Notes: generated by a model from the letters alone, not told the origin. DNA of 64,000 nucleotides from Psettodes erumei (GCA_016785225.1 JAFBJZ010000510.1:2604001-2668000), one strand, 5' to 3'; positions 36,242-48,242 are shown, numbered from the stretch's first letter. Made by a program: numbers and translations.

Positions 36242-39148
36242 GTAAGAGGAAACACGCTCACACACCAACTAAATCCTGAAAACCGGCACAGCCGTGACTT
36301 ACTGATATGTGAGGACACAATTTATAACTAGAAAACATGACGACACCACGTCAGGTTATTTTTAAGTTCGCTTCTGCACAGCACTGTGTACGAAGACCAA
36401 ACACACAGACTGCTCTTAACCTCTCCTCTATTACAGCTGCTGTCTTCAGCGGTCCACACACACACACACACACAGCTTTCTGTCACATCACACACTCTTA
36501 AGAGGCTTTTTGCAGCACCAGGATGCTGTCAGACTCTGGCCTCCCACTGTGCGCACACGTGTGTGTTTCTCGCTTGTATATTTGTGATGCAGCGGACGAC
36601 AGCAGATTAATGAGCCCAAAATACCGACAGCGAGGAGGGTGGAAAGACACACACACACTTTCATGGGTTTGTGAGACAGAGAGCGAGAGAGAGAGAGAAA
36701 GTTCTTCTTCCTCCCTCCCTCCCTCTCTCTCTTCCCCTTTCCATGGTTTTTACCTTCTCTTTCCTCCTGTGCGTTGCTCTGCCTCTTCCTCAGCTCATCT
36801 CCCGTGGCCTCTCTTCAGGGCTCTAACTTTTTGGCCACAGCGAAATGAAAATATGCAGATATGACCCAGTTGCTGCTTTCCCGCTGCAGCAGTCTCAGGT
36901 TCAGGCTCATTGTGTCCTTCCATTGTGGTGGTTTAAATACACAGCACCTCTGCAGTTCAGTGTGTCAGGGCATTTAGGTTTGAGTTTAAATATGTGCCCC
37001 AGTCTGGAGGGTGTTCAGTGCTGCAGCGGTGGGGGAGGGTCTTCTCCTGGCAGGATGTATAATACCAGAGCCGACTGTCAGCCCTGATCATCACAGTGTT
37101 TGTGTAGGTGAGACACGTGAACACAGAGCACCTCTGCTGACACTGTGAGGACTTCCAGTGGACTTCCAGTGGACCTACAGCTGCACCAGGATCAGCAGTT
37201 TGACTCGGTTAAACAGAGGCTTGGTGGAGATTCTGTCCCGGTGGAAAAAATGACAAGAATTCTTGTTTTTTATGTGTGTGTTTTTTTTTTTCCTCGCGCT
37301 ACTAACGTGAAATATTCATAAATGTGCCTCTGCCAGCCTCAGGTGCTCTCACTACTAAATCTCCTCATTTGAAACCGGTGTTTTTTTACGATCAGCTCCA
37401 CATATGAAAGACCTCGGTGTCAGCGGGGCGCCGTGGGGATTCGGAGGCTGGATCCAACCAGGTGCAGATTGTTCTGAACCAAGAAACTACCAAAAATACA
37501 ACTTCAGGTTGGGAACAGAGAGGCCACCTGAGGGGTTTGGTCCTTTTGTAGTGTGTTAAAGTGAATACAGATTGTTTACCTGAGCGCATTAATGAGAAAT
37601 GAACACGTGCGCCTTGTTTAAGTAGTCTGGAGGCGGAGCCAGGGGAAACATCAAAAACAGGAAATGAAGCCGTGGCACACATCTGAGCCTGTAAGGATAC
37701 ACTTTAACGTTTAACGTGTTTAATAGTCCGGGCGGTGCTTTCAAAGTCCTCGTGATTTCTGGTGTTGGGTGCTTGAATCTTTTCCTCGATAAGAAAAGAA
37801 ATCGTGAACAGTTAAAAGCGTGGAATAGATGAATCTGAAGTGAAATACTGAAGAGTTTTAGCTTGTTAGTTCTTTCTCTTTCTCAGCTCTGGCTTACTCA
37901 GCCATGTCACACACATGCACCGTACATGGATCCATTGGGCATTTATGTGCTGATAGCAGCAGAGATTTAGGAGGAAGTGTTGAATGTTGACCTTCCCTGA
38001 CATTTTATTCACCTGACTGACTTTTATGTTTTGATCAGCGGTTTTTGATGACGTTGTCAGTTGAGATTTTCAAGTCATTTTTCTTTTTCTTACAAAGCTT
38101 CCTGAAGCTGGAATTACTTGATCTCCAGCTCATCCTATGTAGTTGCAGTGGCATTGTGGGTAGACAGTGTTAGACAGTGGTGGCGTTTTTTCCCCCATCA
38201 GCTTGATGAATGGGAAATAAAATGGGATCAAAGCATTGGTGCGGCGGTGAAGCATTTCTCCCTGCGATACTTCTCAGTGACGTGGAGGTGTGGCAGCGTG
38301 GATGTCTGACCTCTGACCCCTGACACACCATTAGAGGGCGAGAGGGCTCTCGTTAGGATGATTGATAGCGTACAGGATGGATAAATCTGTGCAGCTGTAA
38401 ATTTGAGTCTAAGAACGTAAAAGGGCTTCCTGCTGGTCCTGGAATGTCTGGAATATCCTGGAGAATATTCAAGATGGGGAAGGAAGGCCGGGGCTGTGTT
38501 AAAGTCGCTTTGTTGTGACAGTCCAAAGGTGGAAGCTCTTATTTCACATCTGCTCTTTAAATATTTAATATCCCAAGCAGAGCGTTGCTGCTCCAGCGAG
38601 CCGTCGCCGGAGGGAACGGTGGATTCTCTGGAGAGGACGAGGATAGTGGAGGAAGTACATATGTGTACACTGTGGTTTGAGATTCTGCTGTCACTCAAAC
38701 TGGATTTTTTTTAAAATCAGGTTATTATATATAGGTCATGGAAGTGCTGCGTTTAATGTTCTGGAAGAGTCCTGGAATTCATGACATTCTTAGCCATAGT
38801 TTAAAAATAACTGCTGGTGCTGCCGTGACTTTATAAAATCTAAATATCTGTATTTTCACAGTGTGACAAACACTGAAAGTGATTTGTTTGGTTTTAAACC
38901 AGTGCAGAGTAAGACGCAATGCAGAGTAGTATTGTTTCTGCCCACAAGGCTTACTGCCGATGTGTGTTTGTGTTAACGCGTGTGTGTCTGTGTGCACGCT
39001 GAGCGTGGGAGCTGCTCCTGGCAGCATCGCAGCCTTTTGTTTTCCTGGGAGTATAATTTCCGTTCCCAAGAGAGAGTGTGTGTGTGTGTGTGTGTGTGTG
39101 AAATGTAACACGCCTCCTGTCTTCTCTCTTTGTGTGTGTGTGTGTCAG
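36242..39148 (+). other. arhgap5: ARHGAP5 intron 5 (phase 1)
   Basis: Runs from GTAAGA to a TG-rich tract ending TGTCAG at 39148. It contains a short tandem duplication near 37150-37172 (GACTTCCAGTG twice), a DR1-like array at 38307-38326 beside a CTCF-like word at 38328-38341, and TG arrays at about 39078-39100 and 39131-39145. Confidence 0.9.
38307..38341. promoter_or_regulatory. DR1-like array next to a CTCF-like word
   Basis: TGACCT-C-TGACCC-C-TGACAC is a degenerate DR1 series. It is followed directly by CCATTAGAGGGCGA, which fits the CTCF core CCASYAGRKGGCR with about one mismatch. Motif matches only. Confidence 0.3.
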
Positions 39149-39254
39149 AAATCGTGGACTACATTGAGCGCCTGCAGGTGTTGAGAGAAATCGTGAAGAA
39201 GTTTCCCTCCGTCAACTACCAGGTCTTCAAGTACATCATCACACACCTCAACAG
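39149..39254 (+). CDS. arhgap5: ARHGAP5 exon 6 (RhoGAP domain)
   Basis: This 106-base exon enters in phase 1 and leaves in phase 2. It encodes IVDYIERLQVLREIVKKFPS and VNYQVFKYIITHLN, colinear with the p190-B helix LHALKEIVKKF and the VFRYVITHLN region. The acceptor is embedded in a TG repeat (TGTGTGTCAG) and the GTAAGA donor is followed within 10 bases by a (CA)n array of about 27 units. Because the length is not a multiple of three, skipping this exon would shift the frame and destroy the GAP domain. Confidence 0.95.
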
Positions 39255-39260
39255 GTAAGA

Positions 39261-39318
<58 letters not shown>

Positions 39319-40848
39319 CTTACCCGTACACGTGTTGCAGTTACATCTTCAGTGACAGTGAACACATCGCAGCAGGTAGTTTCATTCGGTCAAAGTAAGT
39401 TTAAGTAAGTTAAGACAAAGAGTGAAGTTTGTAACTTTCCTCAGGTAATCTGCTGCAAACACTAACATTTAGAAATCAGTTTCTTCTGCTTGCGTGTCCC
39501 GTCCACAGTGATCGTCCCTCAAACCTCAGTTTCTCTCACAGCTTTGAGTCTCTTTGGACCTTCAACATTTTCATTCTTGTCCTAAATCTTTCTTCACCGG
39601 GAGCAGGGGCTCTCCTGATATTTGTGTCCGCTGTAAGCTTGCTCATTCTCCTCCCTGTGTGAGGAAAGTTTCATTCACACAAAACATCCCCAAAGATTAA
39701 AAAACAAGACGTTCGCCCCGCGGAGTTTCATGTCCTGCCGTCAGAAACGAGCAGACAAAAGTGATAATGTGTTTAGTGGAGTCAGACCAGAAACAATTAG
39801 AGAATATGAATAATACGGAGGGAAAGGTTCGCGTCTTAGAAAAGCAGAGTGATGCGTGACTAATGGCGCTGGCTGCGATATTAAAGGAGCGAGCGGCGCA
39901 GCCTGCAGCGGGCGGTGCTTACACTGTTGGTGCAACAGAGCAGCATCCTGACAGCTGCCTGAGCTGGCGGAGGGAGCAAAACATTTCCTGCTAATTACTG
40001 AAATATTTCACTTGCTCAAGTGTGTTTTCCCCCACGTGCAGAAAGGCAGACTGGTAAATTTAGCAAAGAGAAAACTCCTAAATGTGACGTGGACGCTCAT
40101 GAGGCCTGTTGATCAGTTTGCTGATCTGGCTGGAATTTTGTGTTGTGTATTCATGAAGTGTGAACGTGTCGTAGTGTCATACTTCATGATTTAATCACTC
40201 AGTGGTCCTGTGCCTTCTGCACGTGTATGACACACACAGATCAGCCGTTTACTGACGAAGCCAGGAGGCTGCAGGATAAAGGGACATTTCTGATTCAGTC
40301 TTCATGGTCATGGTGTGTTGCTCCACAAATATGCAGATCATCAGCAAACTGTATCACAGCGTGTCTAACAAACAGCAGCAAGTCATTTGCTCATATCAAA
40401 AACCATTCCATTATTATAGAGTTCAACTGTAATGACGTCTGAACTGTGTCTGAAGTCGGAAATCTTGACATGACAAAGTTTTTTTTTTTTTCCCTTTTCT
40501 CTTCCTGGAGGAAAACGGCATCTTTCCATCCATGTGGTGTAGCTCAGGTTAAAGCCGGGTGGTGTGAAGGGTCTCAGTGGGTAGAAAAAGTCTTGAATGA
40601 GCAGAATGTCCAGAGTTAAACACTCAGCGAGTGTTTGTGGCAGACTTCATACAGCTGTCAACCTAAAGTGCGGTTGTTGTGTACAGAGACGGGAGTTCAT
40701 TGATTTCTCCTGACTTGAGCTCGCTGGAGTCTGATGCCGAACGCAGGAGAGAGACGTGTCGATGATTGACAGGTTCCTTCGAGCCCGAGACGCTTCGCTG
40801 ACGTGACTGACGCCTCTGAACATTTCGTTTCGCCGTCTCCCCCTGCAG
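39255..40848 (+). other. arhgap5: ARHGAP5 intron 6 (phase 2)
   Basis: Donor GTAAGA at 39255, acceptor CCCCCTGCAG ending at 40848. Apart from the CA array at its start I see nothing notable. Confidence 0.9.
39264..39317 (+). repeat. (CA)n microsatellite just after a splice donor
   Basis: About 27 CA units starting 9 bases into intron 6, complementary to TG arrays just upstream of the same exon. Confidence 0.95.
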
Positions 40849-41167
40849 GGTGAGCCAGCACAGCAAGACCACGCTGATGACGGCCGACAATCTGTCCATC
40901 TGCTTCTGGCCCACGCTGATGCGGCCCGACTTCGAGAACAAGGACACGCTGTCCACCACCAAGCTGAACCAGGCCGTCATCGAGTCCTTCATCGTGCAGA
41001 GCGACTACTTCTTCCACGGCGGCGAGGTGGCCGAGAGCTCCAGCAGCGAGGGCACGCCGCCGCCGCGCTGCCACAACATGGTGGAGGCCCTGCTGCCGCT
41101 GCAGCTGCCCCCGCCCCTGCAGCCGCAGCAGATCCAGCACGCCCTGCCCCCCGACCCGCTGATATAA
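40849..41167 (+). CDS. arhgap5: ARHGAP5 last coding exon (end of RhoGAP domain and C-tail)
   Basis: Entering in phase 2, this exon encodes RVSQHSKTTLMTADNLSICF, then WPTLMRPDFENKDTLSTTKL, completing the RhoGAP domain. The ADNLSICFWPTLMRP block contains the conserved asparagine that stabilises the arginine finger. The C-terminal tail is rich in serine, proline, leucine and glutamine (LLPLQLPPPLQPQQIQ) and ends DPLI at the TAA 41165-41167, resembling the p190-B rather than the p190-A terminus. GC content is high with strong third-position C/G use. Confidence 0.95.
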
Positions 41168-42854
41168 GAGCGAGAGGAGCGCGGTTCTTTGCCCGTGCTG
41201 CCAGCTCCTTTCAGAGGTCGCCTCCTGCTCTACGAACACGGGTCGGCTCTAAGATACGAGGAAACAAAAACCCGGTTGGTTGTCGTCGTTTTTTTTTTTT
41301 TTTTGTGTCGTTGGGGATGCGGGAGCGGCTGATTGACACGGACTGTGAGGTGAATGAGCTTTGGGCTTTAGCAACACGATCGGCTCATCCTGCGAGGTAA
41401 ACCCTGGATTTAGAGAATAACAATCGGACGTCACCTTTTGGAACTAATATTTGGATCCCCCTCCCCCCACTCCCCCACAATTTTTTTTACGATGCTGAGA
41501 CTGAAAGTAGTTGAATGAACTGATTTAATGTGGCACATACAGACAACACTCGTTTAGCAGGGTCAGACCGGGGGACTGCGGGACACGTTCGGGGCACATA
41601 AGGGTCCCCCCCTCCTACCTTACCCTGATGGAATAGCACACTGGGGGTCTGGAGCAGCTCCCTCTTAAGCCCGCTGCTCCGAGACAAGAGAAAAGGGAAG
41701 TTAAAACTTAGAGAGTCCACGCGACTGCATCTCCAATCCCAAACACCCGAGAGTGACCGGCCGGTTACCCGATTCATTCGCACGCTGCGTCCGCGGGTCC
41801 TCCTGCAGAGCTCCACGCTTCAGCACAGGAAAACATTTCTTCTTCTTCTTCTTCTTCTTCTTCTGTTGCCCTTTGAACCCAAACTCGGTCAGTAAGAGGA
41901 AATGTGGATTTGTGAACTTGCCGCCTTGCAGAAATGTAAGAAATTGTGGATTTTGTTGTCTGTTTTGGTGGGTGGAGGGGGACCGGTCGTAAAACACAAA
42001 ATGAATTCACCCCCCCTGCGTGAACGTTGGACTCCCTCTGAGTACAGCGCATGCACGGCTTGTGTCCGGTTTCATGTCTGTCTGCTTCCTTTACGTGGTT
42101 AGCATTTTGACAAGCCTCTTTTTTTATTTTTTTTTTTTTGTAATGTTTGGTTTCTACCCAGTTTGTATGTGTGTGTGTGTATCTGTGAACTGACCGGTGG
42201 TCTGCATTACAGCCAGTTTGTACCCTCCCTGCAGAGAGAAGGCGGATCAGGAGGGGAAAAGGAATTTAACTGTGGACTGACGCGACTGACGCACTCGTCA
42301 CGCTCCGTACGAGACAGAATCTGATTTGACGGACTTCACTACCAATCTTCAGCTAACTGTTCTTGTCTCATTAAAGCCTCGAACTGACCCCCCCGCGACA
42401 ATGGCACATGAGAGAGGAAACCACTATGTCGCGATGCATTCTGGATCCGTCGGGTTCAAGGAGGCGTCTTCCACGTTCGATGACTTCACTTCTGCGGAGG
42501 ACGCTTCCTGCTTCTTTTTTTTTTTCTTAATTTCTACTTTAGTTCTCCTCTTCTGTTGGTTTGTTGGAAATGAAAATTTGCATGTCTCTGTTTTTGCCAC
42601 TTAGTGAAAAAAAGAACTTTAAAGTTAAAAAAAAAAAAATGAAATGAAAAGAAAAGACTATGAAACTCCACTGGAGCTTTTTGTTTTTATGGGAATATTT
42701 GGGTTTCAGGGGAGCATTTCCACAGAAGAACTCTGTAAGAAAGGGGTTTCATTTCTTTGCATTTGTTTTCTTCTCTGTCATTCAAGAAGTCAACACTTTA
42801 ATATCATATTTTTGGTTATATGTCGAATAGTTTTCCCTAAATAGAGGAAAGAAG

Positions 42855-42864
42855 TATATATAAT

Positions 42865-42890
<26 letters not shown>
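42855..42890 (+). repeat. (AT)n repeat in the 3' UTR
   Basis: Near-pure TA/AT alternation. Confidence 0.9.
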
Positions 42891-42895
<5 letters not shown>

Positions 42896-43025
42896 CAGCA
42901 GCAGAGGTTGCTGATTTAGTGAAATACCATGGGGTACTGGACTATTATCTGTCAGAAGCTATAATCATATTTCTTTGTGGTTCTGATGGTGTAAATGAAA
43001 CCCTGATGAAACCTTTTTTTCTGAT

Positions 43026-43026
<1 letters not shown>

Positions 43027-43073
<47 letters not shown>
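43027..43073 (+). repeat. (GT)n microsatellite in the 3' UTR
   Basis: About 23 GT units. In RNA, (GU)n is the binding sequence of TDP-43 and CELF-type proteins. Confidence 0.95.
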
Positions 43074-43076
<3 letters not shown>

Positions 43077-43957
43077 GGAGGGAGCTTGATAACATAGTGG
43101 TAGGTTTTCAGATTCCTCTTTATCTAACTACAAAAAAAAAATCCCTTATCGCTCTCTTCATCAATGACACTTTGAGGCCAAACAAAGGCGTCAGCGCAGA
43201 GTTTACAGGATGAAGAAACTTTCACTCGACCCGCTCATGGTGGGGCTGAGCATCTTTTTTCTGAAAGATGAAATCCCAGACGATCTTTGGCAGAGCCCCG
43301 GAGAAACACACGCTCTGCTGTCCATGAAACATTACATCTGCCTCGCGATGTCAGCGAATTTTAATTGAAGAAACTAACATACATCTCCTTGTTTGATATG
43401 TAGAACCAAATCTAAAAACTTGTGCTACTTTCATTTAGTTTGTGTGTTTCTCCACTCTGGTGTACAGACGGAGTGTGTGGAAGGGAAGTGAAGTTAAATG
43501 TCTTCTTTTTGTCCTGCATGTTTTCACCTCACAGGACAGACAGCTTGATCAGCTGGTCAGTCAGTGAATGAGGAAGGTTATATTTGGGATTTGCTGACTT
43601 TAAACTAATAATTTCCCCCCTGCCCTATCTAAAAAGTTCCAAAGAGTGTGTGAGAAGTGTATTGATGAGTTTCAGCGATGGGGGATGATTCCAGTTATAG
43701 AAATATGTCAAGCGAAGGCGTTTCCCATTTCAGACGTGTCTCCAGTGTCGCTCCCTGACAATGGTCAGCTGTTTCTCCTGTATGGTGATAAAGTAGATCT
43801 CATTTCAGATTTTCTTGTCTTTTTTGTCAGTCTACTAGTGTTGTTTATTTTATTTAACTGCAGATATCAGTTTTATCTCAGAAAAACCAATTCTTCTTCC
43901 CACTGCGGCTAAAGCAATTAGTCCACCAACAGAAGATGAGCATATTTTCACTGATGA

Positions 43958-43963
43958 AATAAA
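43958..43963 (+). terminator. arhgap5: Possible proximal poly(A) signal
   Basis: AATAAA in an AT-rich context without a clear GU-rich downstream element; a possible alternative 3' end. Confidence 0.3.
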
Positions 43964-44494
43964 ATATTAAACCAAACATACCGAACACTTGCTGGTTTTA
44001 GCTCAACCATCACCATGAGGATTTGGATTGCTGATGGGACAAACAAGCTATTTGAAGATGTCACAATTTGATATTCTTAACCAAAATAAATAAATCAACA
44101 GATTAATGGATAGCAGAAACAAGTGTTACTTGGAATTTAAGGGATTTGTTTTAAATAAGAGAAATATGAGCATTCACAAATAATGAAACCAGCACAGATT
44201 AAAAAAAGAAGCTTTAATCTGTGTAAAAGCTTGTACTGATGGAAATGAAGCCCATCTTAAAGTCTGTTTAGAGAAGCGTAAAGGGCACTTTGAAGGGGAC
44301 ATGTCTGGAATGGGACCCACTGCAGATGCATGAAATCATTTTCCTTTGAGATGTGAATGGGGGGGTTTAAAAGGGGATAAATATTCATAATGGAACATAG
44401 CCAAAAGCCCATTTTTACGGTTTTATGATGTTGGACTGAAGAAGACTTTGAAGGGCGGAGCCAAGAGCATCCTGATGTGCGAGCTTAAATTTCG

Positions 44495-44531
44495 TGGGTG
44501 GGCAGGGGTGGGGGTGGGGGTGGGGTGGGGG
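44495..44531 (+). other. G-quadruplex-type G tract
   Basis: Six or more runs of three to five Gs separated by single T or short spacers (GGGTGGGCAGGGGTG and onward) on the plus (transcript) strand, about 245 bases upstream of the distal poly(A) signal. Confidence 0.75.
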
Positions 44532-44773
44532 TTCAGCAGCTGCTAGATAAAAGATTAAGCTGTTCGTCTGTAGTTTTCCATCAATCAATCTTTTCTCTTT
44601 TTTTAAAAAATCATTTTGTTGATAAGATCTGCTCTCATCCAGTCACAACCGGTGTACAAACCAACTGACTTTTAACGTCATCCGCTGTGTATTATAGTAA
44701 ATAAAATGATTTTCAGAAATGAAAAACTCTAAAAGAAGTTTCTCTTTTTTGTTTTCCCTCCATAATGTTTCCA

Positions 44774-44779
44774 AATAAA
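44774..44779 (+). terminator. arhgap5: Likely distal poly(A) signal of ARHGAP5
   Basis: AATAAA followed by a T-rich and TG-containing stretch (TTTCTTTTTTCC, then CTGTCTGTATTTTATG), the usual downstream element composition. After it the sequence changes to plain AT-rich intergenic DNA. Confidence 0.5.
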
Positions 44780-45376
44780 GTTTCTTTTTTCCAAAGCTTC
44801 TTCCTCTGTCTGTATTTTATGGGCATATAAAACTTACGTCAAAACACTTTTGTCTATTAAACACTAAACTGAAATTTCACTGCGTCATGAGGACCTATTC
44901 TTAACCAGGCCAGAATACTGTAATTATACTAATAATCATTATTTCATAGATAGGTGTGTTCAAATAGTTTTTATCTGGTGTTAATGGGAAAAAGAATTAC
45001 AAGTGATGTTGAAACATAAAGCAGTAAAACATGCTTCTGAGTTAAATAAACTTTATTTGAAAAGCTCCATTTACTATCACCTTTTACAACAACTAAATTC
45101 TTTGGCAAATACTGTACTGTTTCCTGTTCAAATCGTAATCACTATGTTTATATTTACAGATATAATTACTTTTCAGATCAAGATTTTGATTATTATATAC
45201 ATAAAGAATAATCTTATAAATAAAACTAATTGTTAACTATTGTTTGCCCTTGAGATATATGTAACTAAAGTTGTACATCAGATTAGTGCTGACATATAGC
45301 ACGTGACTTAGTGCCCTAGTAACAGGCCTGTTAGTTGAGCAGCTCAACCCGCTGAGATGGTGAGAAGGTGAAGCGC

Positions 45377-45393
45377 ATGGTGCCCCCTGGTGG
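45377..45393 (-). promoter_or_regulatory. Strong CTCF-like motif (minus orientation)
   Basis: On the minus strand the word is CCACCAGGGGGCACCAT, a full match to the CTCF core CCASYAGRKGGCR. It lies about 600 bases beyond the inferred ARHGAP5 poly(A) site. Confidence 0.55.
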
Positions 45394-46435
45394 TCACCAT
45401 CTGAACTGCACAGCACACAAACCAAACCTGCGTCTGCACTCGAGCCACACAGGCGATCCCAGGGCACTTCTCACACAGAGCCGGACGGGACCGAGCAGTT
45501 CCCACCATACACACGCATTACATATTTACAAATACATACACGTTTTCCTCCAAGCATCTCCACATTCTATTTAAAGTCTGGACCAGCCTCATATTGTTTT
45601 ACCACAGACCAGGGTGACGTCTTCAGATGTCTTCAAATGTCTTGTTTTATCAGACGAACTGTCCAAACAGATGGATTCTGTTTATTGCTATGAAAAAAAA
45701 GAGATAGGACGGCAGGATCAGCAAAACTTTGCATTTTTGCTTAAAATGACTAAGATTATTTTTGAATAATCAAAATAGACGTACTAATTCCTGATCAAAA
45801 AAGTTGCAGCTTTACGCACACCGCCGGGGGAACAGGAAATGAGTATGATTTTTACATTTTTCTCATGGAATAGAAGTAAATGTGATCTAAAGGAGGCGAA
45901 AAAATTCAAATGTTTGCAACGCAACTGTGGAGTTAACTGGTTAATGGAAAGACCTACACCAATTAAGCCGTCTCTCTAATATTGTATGAATAAATGAATT
46001 ATTCGTTCAACAGTTTGTTTATTTCTTATCAATAAAATTTATTAGAAAACAGGAAAAAAACAACCTAGTTTCCATCCGTGCAGCCATTATATATTTGTTT
46101 TATTCTACTAGTTATGAATTTACAAGTTGTAACTATAGGTCCACTTTTAATCCAGTGGGTGCGGAATGTTGGACAACTGATCCAATCAAAACGGTTACGT
46201 TATTAAAATTAAGTTTTTGATCGATTTATTTTCGCCGAATTTAGCAGCTGAGTCAGTCACATATGTGAACGTTGTTTGGCTTGAGGCTTTGTTCTGCTAC
46301 CTCGCTATTTTTTCTGCAAACGACAACGCCAAGATTTTATTTATTTTTTTACCGATCTCATCTGACGCAGACGTGAGGAGCGCGAATGATCATGTTGTTA
46401 AAAAATAAATAAAAGAAAAAAAAACTAATCTCCTC

Positions 46436-46780
46436 CTTCACTCAAACCGGACGGACAGGCTGACCCACCGAAATACTGGCCATGAAGGTAGATTTATTTG
46501 TTTGTATATGTTTTGTTTACTAAAGGGCTGCCTGTAGTTCACTACGTTTCGTCATCAAACAGCTTTAGCAGCTAGCCGAGCTAATTAAGCTGCATCTCTT
46601 ACTTTAGCTTAGCTAACATGAATGACGCCCAGCCAGCGCCAGACTGGTCATTTTAAACGACATATGAAATACATTTCTTTCAGTTCAACCCCTTTTTGGA
46701 TTGGGACAGGCAACGTGTGTTAAGACATCATTTTGGACCATTGGAAAAAGGAGCAGTCATCTTTCACCATTCCAAAAAAT
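46436..46780 (+). other. Possible start of a short spliced transcript
   Basis: An ATGAAG just before a GTAGAT donor (ATG at 46482) can be joined to an acceptor TTCTTTCAG ending at 46681, giving a 34-codon frame that starts MKFNPF and ends at a TAA near 46779. A CpG-containing stretch with GCTAGC words follows the donor, as after many fish first exons. The N-terminus recalls ribosomal protein uL24 (RPL26), but similarity fades after about 19 residues. Speculative: it may be a decayed copy, a short transcript or coincidence. Confidence 0.2.
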
Positions 46781-46884
46781 AAATAAAATAATAAAATAAA
46801 AAGCCTCAATGTCTCTCTAGCAAAACAGTTCCCAAAATTGTCAACTGAAGTTAGCCTCAGTCAGTTTGCTATGACCCGGGTTAG

Positions 46885-47148
46885 GGTCTGTTTTGTCCAG
46901 GGTCCCCTCAGGGTAAGGACTCTGTAGATTCCCGGGTCTTCTTCTGTGTGGAGTCTGCAGGTTCTCCCTGTGCCTGTGTGGGGTTTCTCCAGGTACTCTG
47001 GCTTCCTCCTACTGCAGCAAACACATGGTGACCATGAATATGTGATCGTCTCTACGTGTCAGCCCTGTGATAGACCGGTGACCTGTCCAGGGTGTGCCCT
47101 GCCCTGTGCAGTGTGAGCCGGGATTGGCTCCAGCACCCTCCCCATTGG
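46885..47148. mobile_element. Teleost interspersed repeat fragment (probably non-LTR retrotransposon-derived)
   Basis: The stretch contains GGGTTTCTCCAGGTACTCTGG, TGTCAGCCCTGTGATAGACC, GGTGACCTGTCCAGGGTGTG and GGGATTGGCTCCAGCACCC in that order. From memory this is a very abundant fish repeat, often found at 3' ends of LINE-type elements. Without a database the family name cannot be given. Boundaries are approximate. Confidence 0.65.
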
Positions 47149-47162
47149 TCAGCAGGTGGCGC
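47149..47162 (+). promoter_or_regulatory. CTCF-like motif (plus orientation)
   Basis: TCAGCAGGTGGCGC fits CCASYAGRKGGCR with one mismatch. It adjoins the right end of the interspersed repeat and may be part of it. Confidence 0.4.
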
Positions 47163-48242
47163 TGTAGTTGAGTTGCAGCAGTGAGGTGCAGTGAATCAGT
47201 CAGGGCTGTGCTGTATGGATCAGAAGCTGATGACGCTTGAGGGCTGACGTTATAATCGGCGTCTGGAACAGACGCAAGGTTTCCGGGCCAGTTTATTTCA
47301 GGTTCCAGTCAAAATACGGCATTAAAACATAAAATTTCATATTCTTTTTTCTTGATATTGTCATTTTATCAACGGTGTTTTGTGACTATCCCTGTTATTT
47401 ACCGATATAACATCGACATTTCATAATGTGCCTGGTTGAAAGCAGCTTTCAAGCAGCGTTAACTGCACTTTTCAGATTTTACCGCCAATCTCCTTCTTTA
47501 ATATCATCCATGTTACATGTTAATGTTCTTAAATTTACCGGTTCCCAGATAAAAGCCGGGTAAAAACACAGAAAGAAAAGAAAAGAAAGGGAGGGAGAGT
47601 GACAGGGAGTATGAGAAAAAAGAGAGAAAACTCCAGCTACAGCTCATAATTTGCTCTTTTGACAAATATGCCGGTTATTGCTGACATATTCTGACAAGTA
47701 GGTAACAAACAGAAATGATGACGTTATGTTAGAGATGTGTCACAACAAGATGAGCACAGTGTAGGAATGGCGTGTTGTCTTTATTGATGTATACATTAAT
47801 GAGGAGATCTGTTACAGTATTATAGCTATGGTAAAAGTTTACCCACCATACTGTCTGCTGACAATGGTAGGCAAGCAGAAATTGCATAATGTATAATAAT
47901 AAATATAATAATTATTATTATATTTTTCTGAATTAGTGAAGTTGATAAGAGTTGTTTTGTCAACCTGCCCTGACACAGTCCTGATGAAGCAGAATAATAA
48001 ACACTCAGCACCTACAAGGTCTTTTGTCAACTGTTGATGCTTTTTCAGTCCGGAATATTAAAATAATAAACATAAACAGTAAAAGCAGCACTTCAGTTTG
48101 CACACAGGGAAAAGACGGAAGAGGAACAAACATCATTTTAGTCATTCATTCAAGAAAGGACACCACACGTAAATATTGATTATCATTACTGATAACAACT
48201 GCCAACAGTTGTTAGATTTTGGGCTACAGTATGGCAAGTATG

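Larger units (their letters stand above)
41168..44795 (+). other. arhgap5: ARHGAP5 3' UTR
   Basis: No further coding similarity follows the stop. The stretch contains a poly-T run near 41290, a (TTC)n repeat at about 41838-41863, an (AT)n run at 42855-42890, a (GT)n array at 43027-43073, a G-rich tract at 44495-44531 and AATAAA signals at 43958 and 44774. A UTR of about 3.6 kb is plausible for this gene, but the true end is not determined; shorter forms are possible. Confidence 0.6.
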
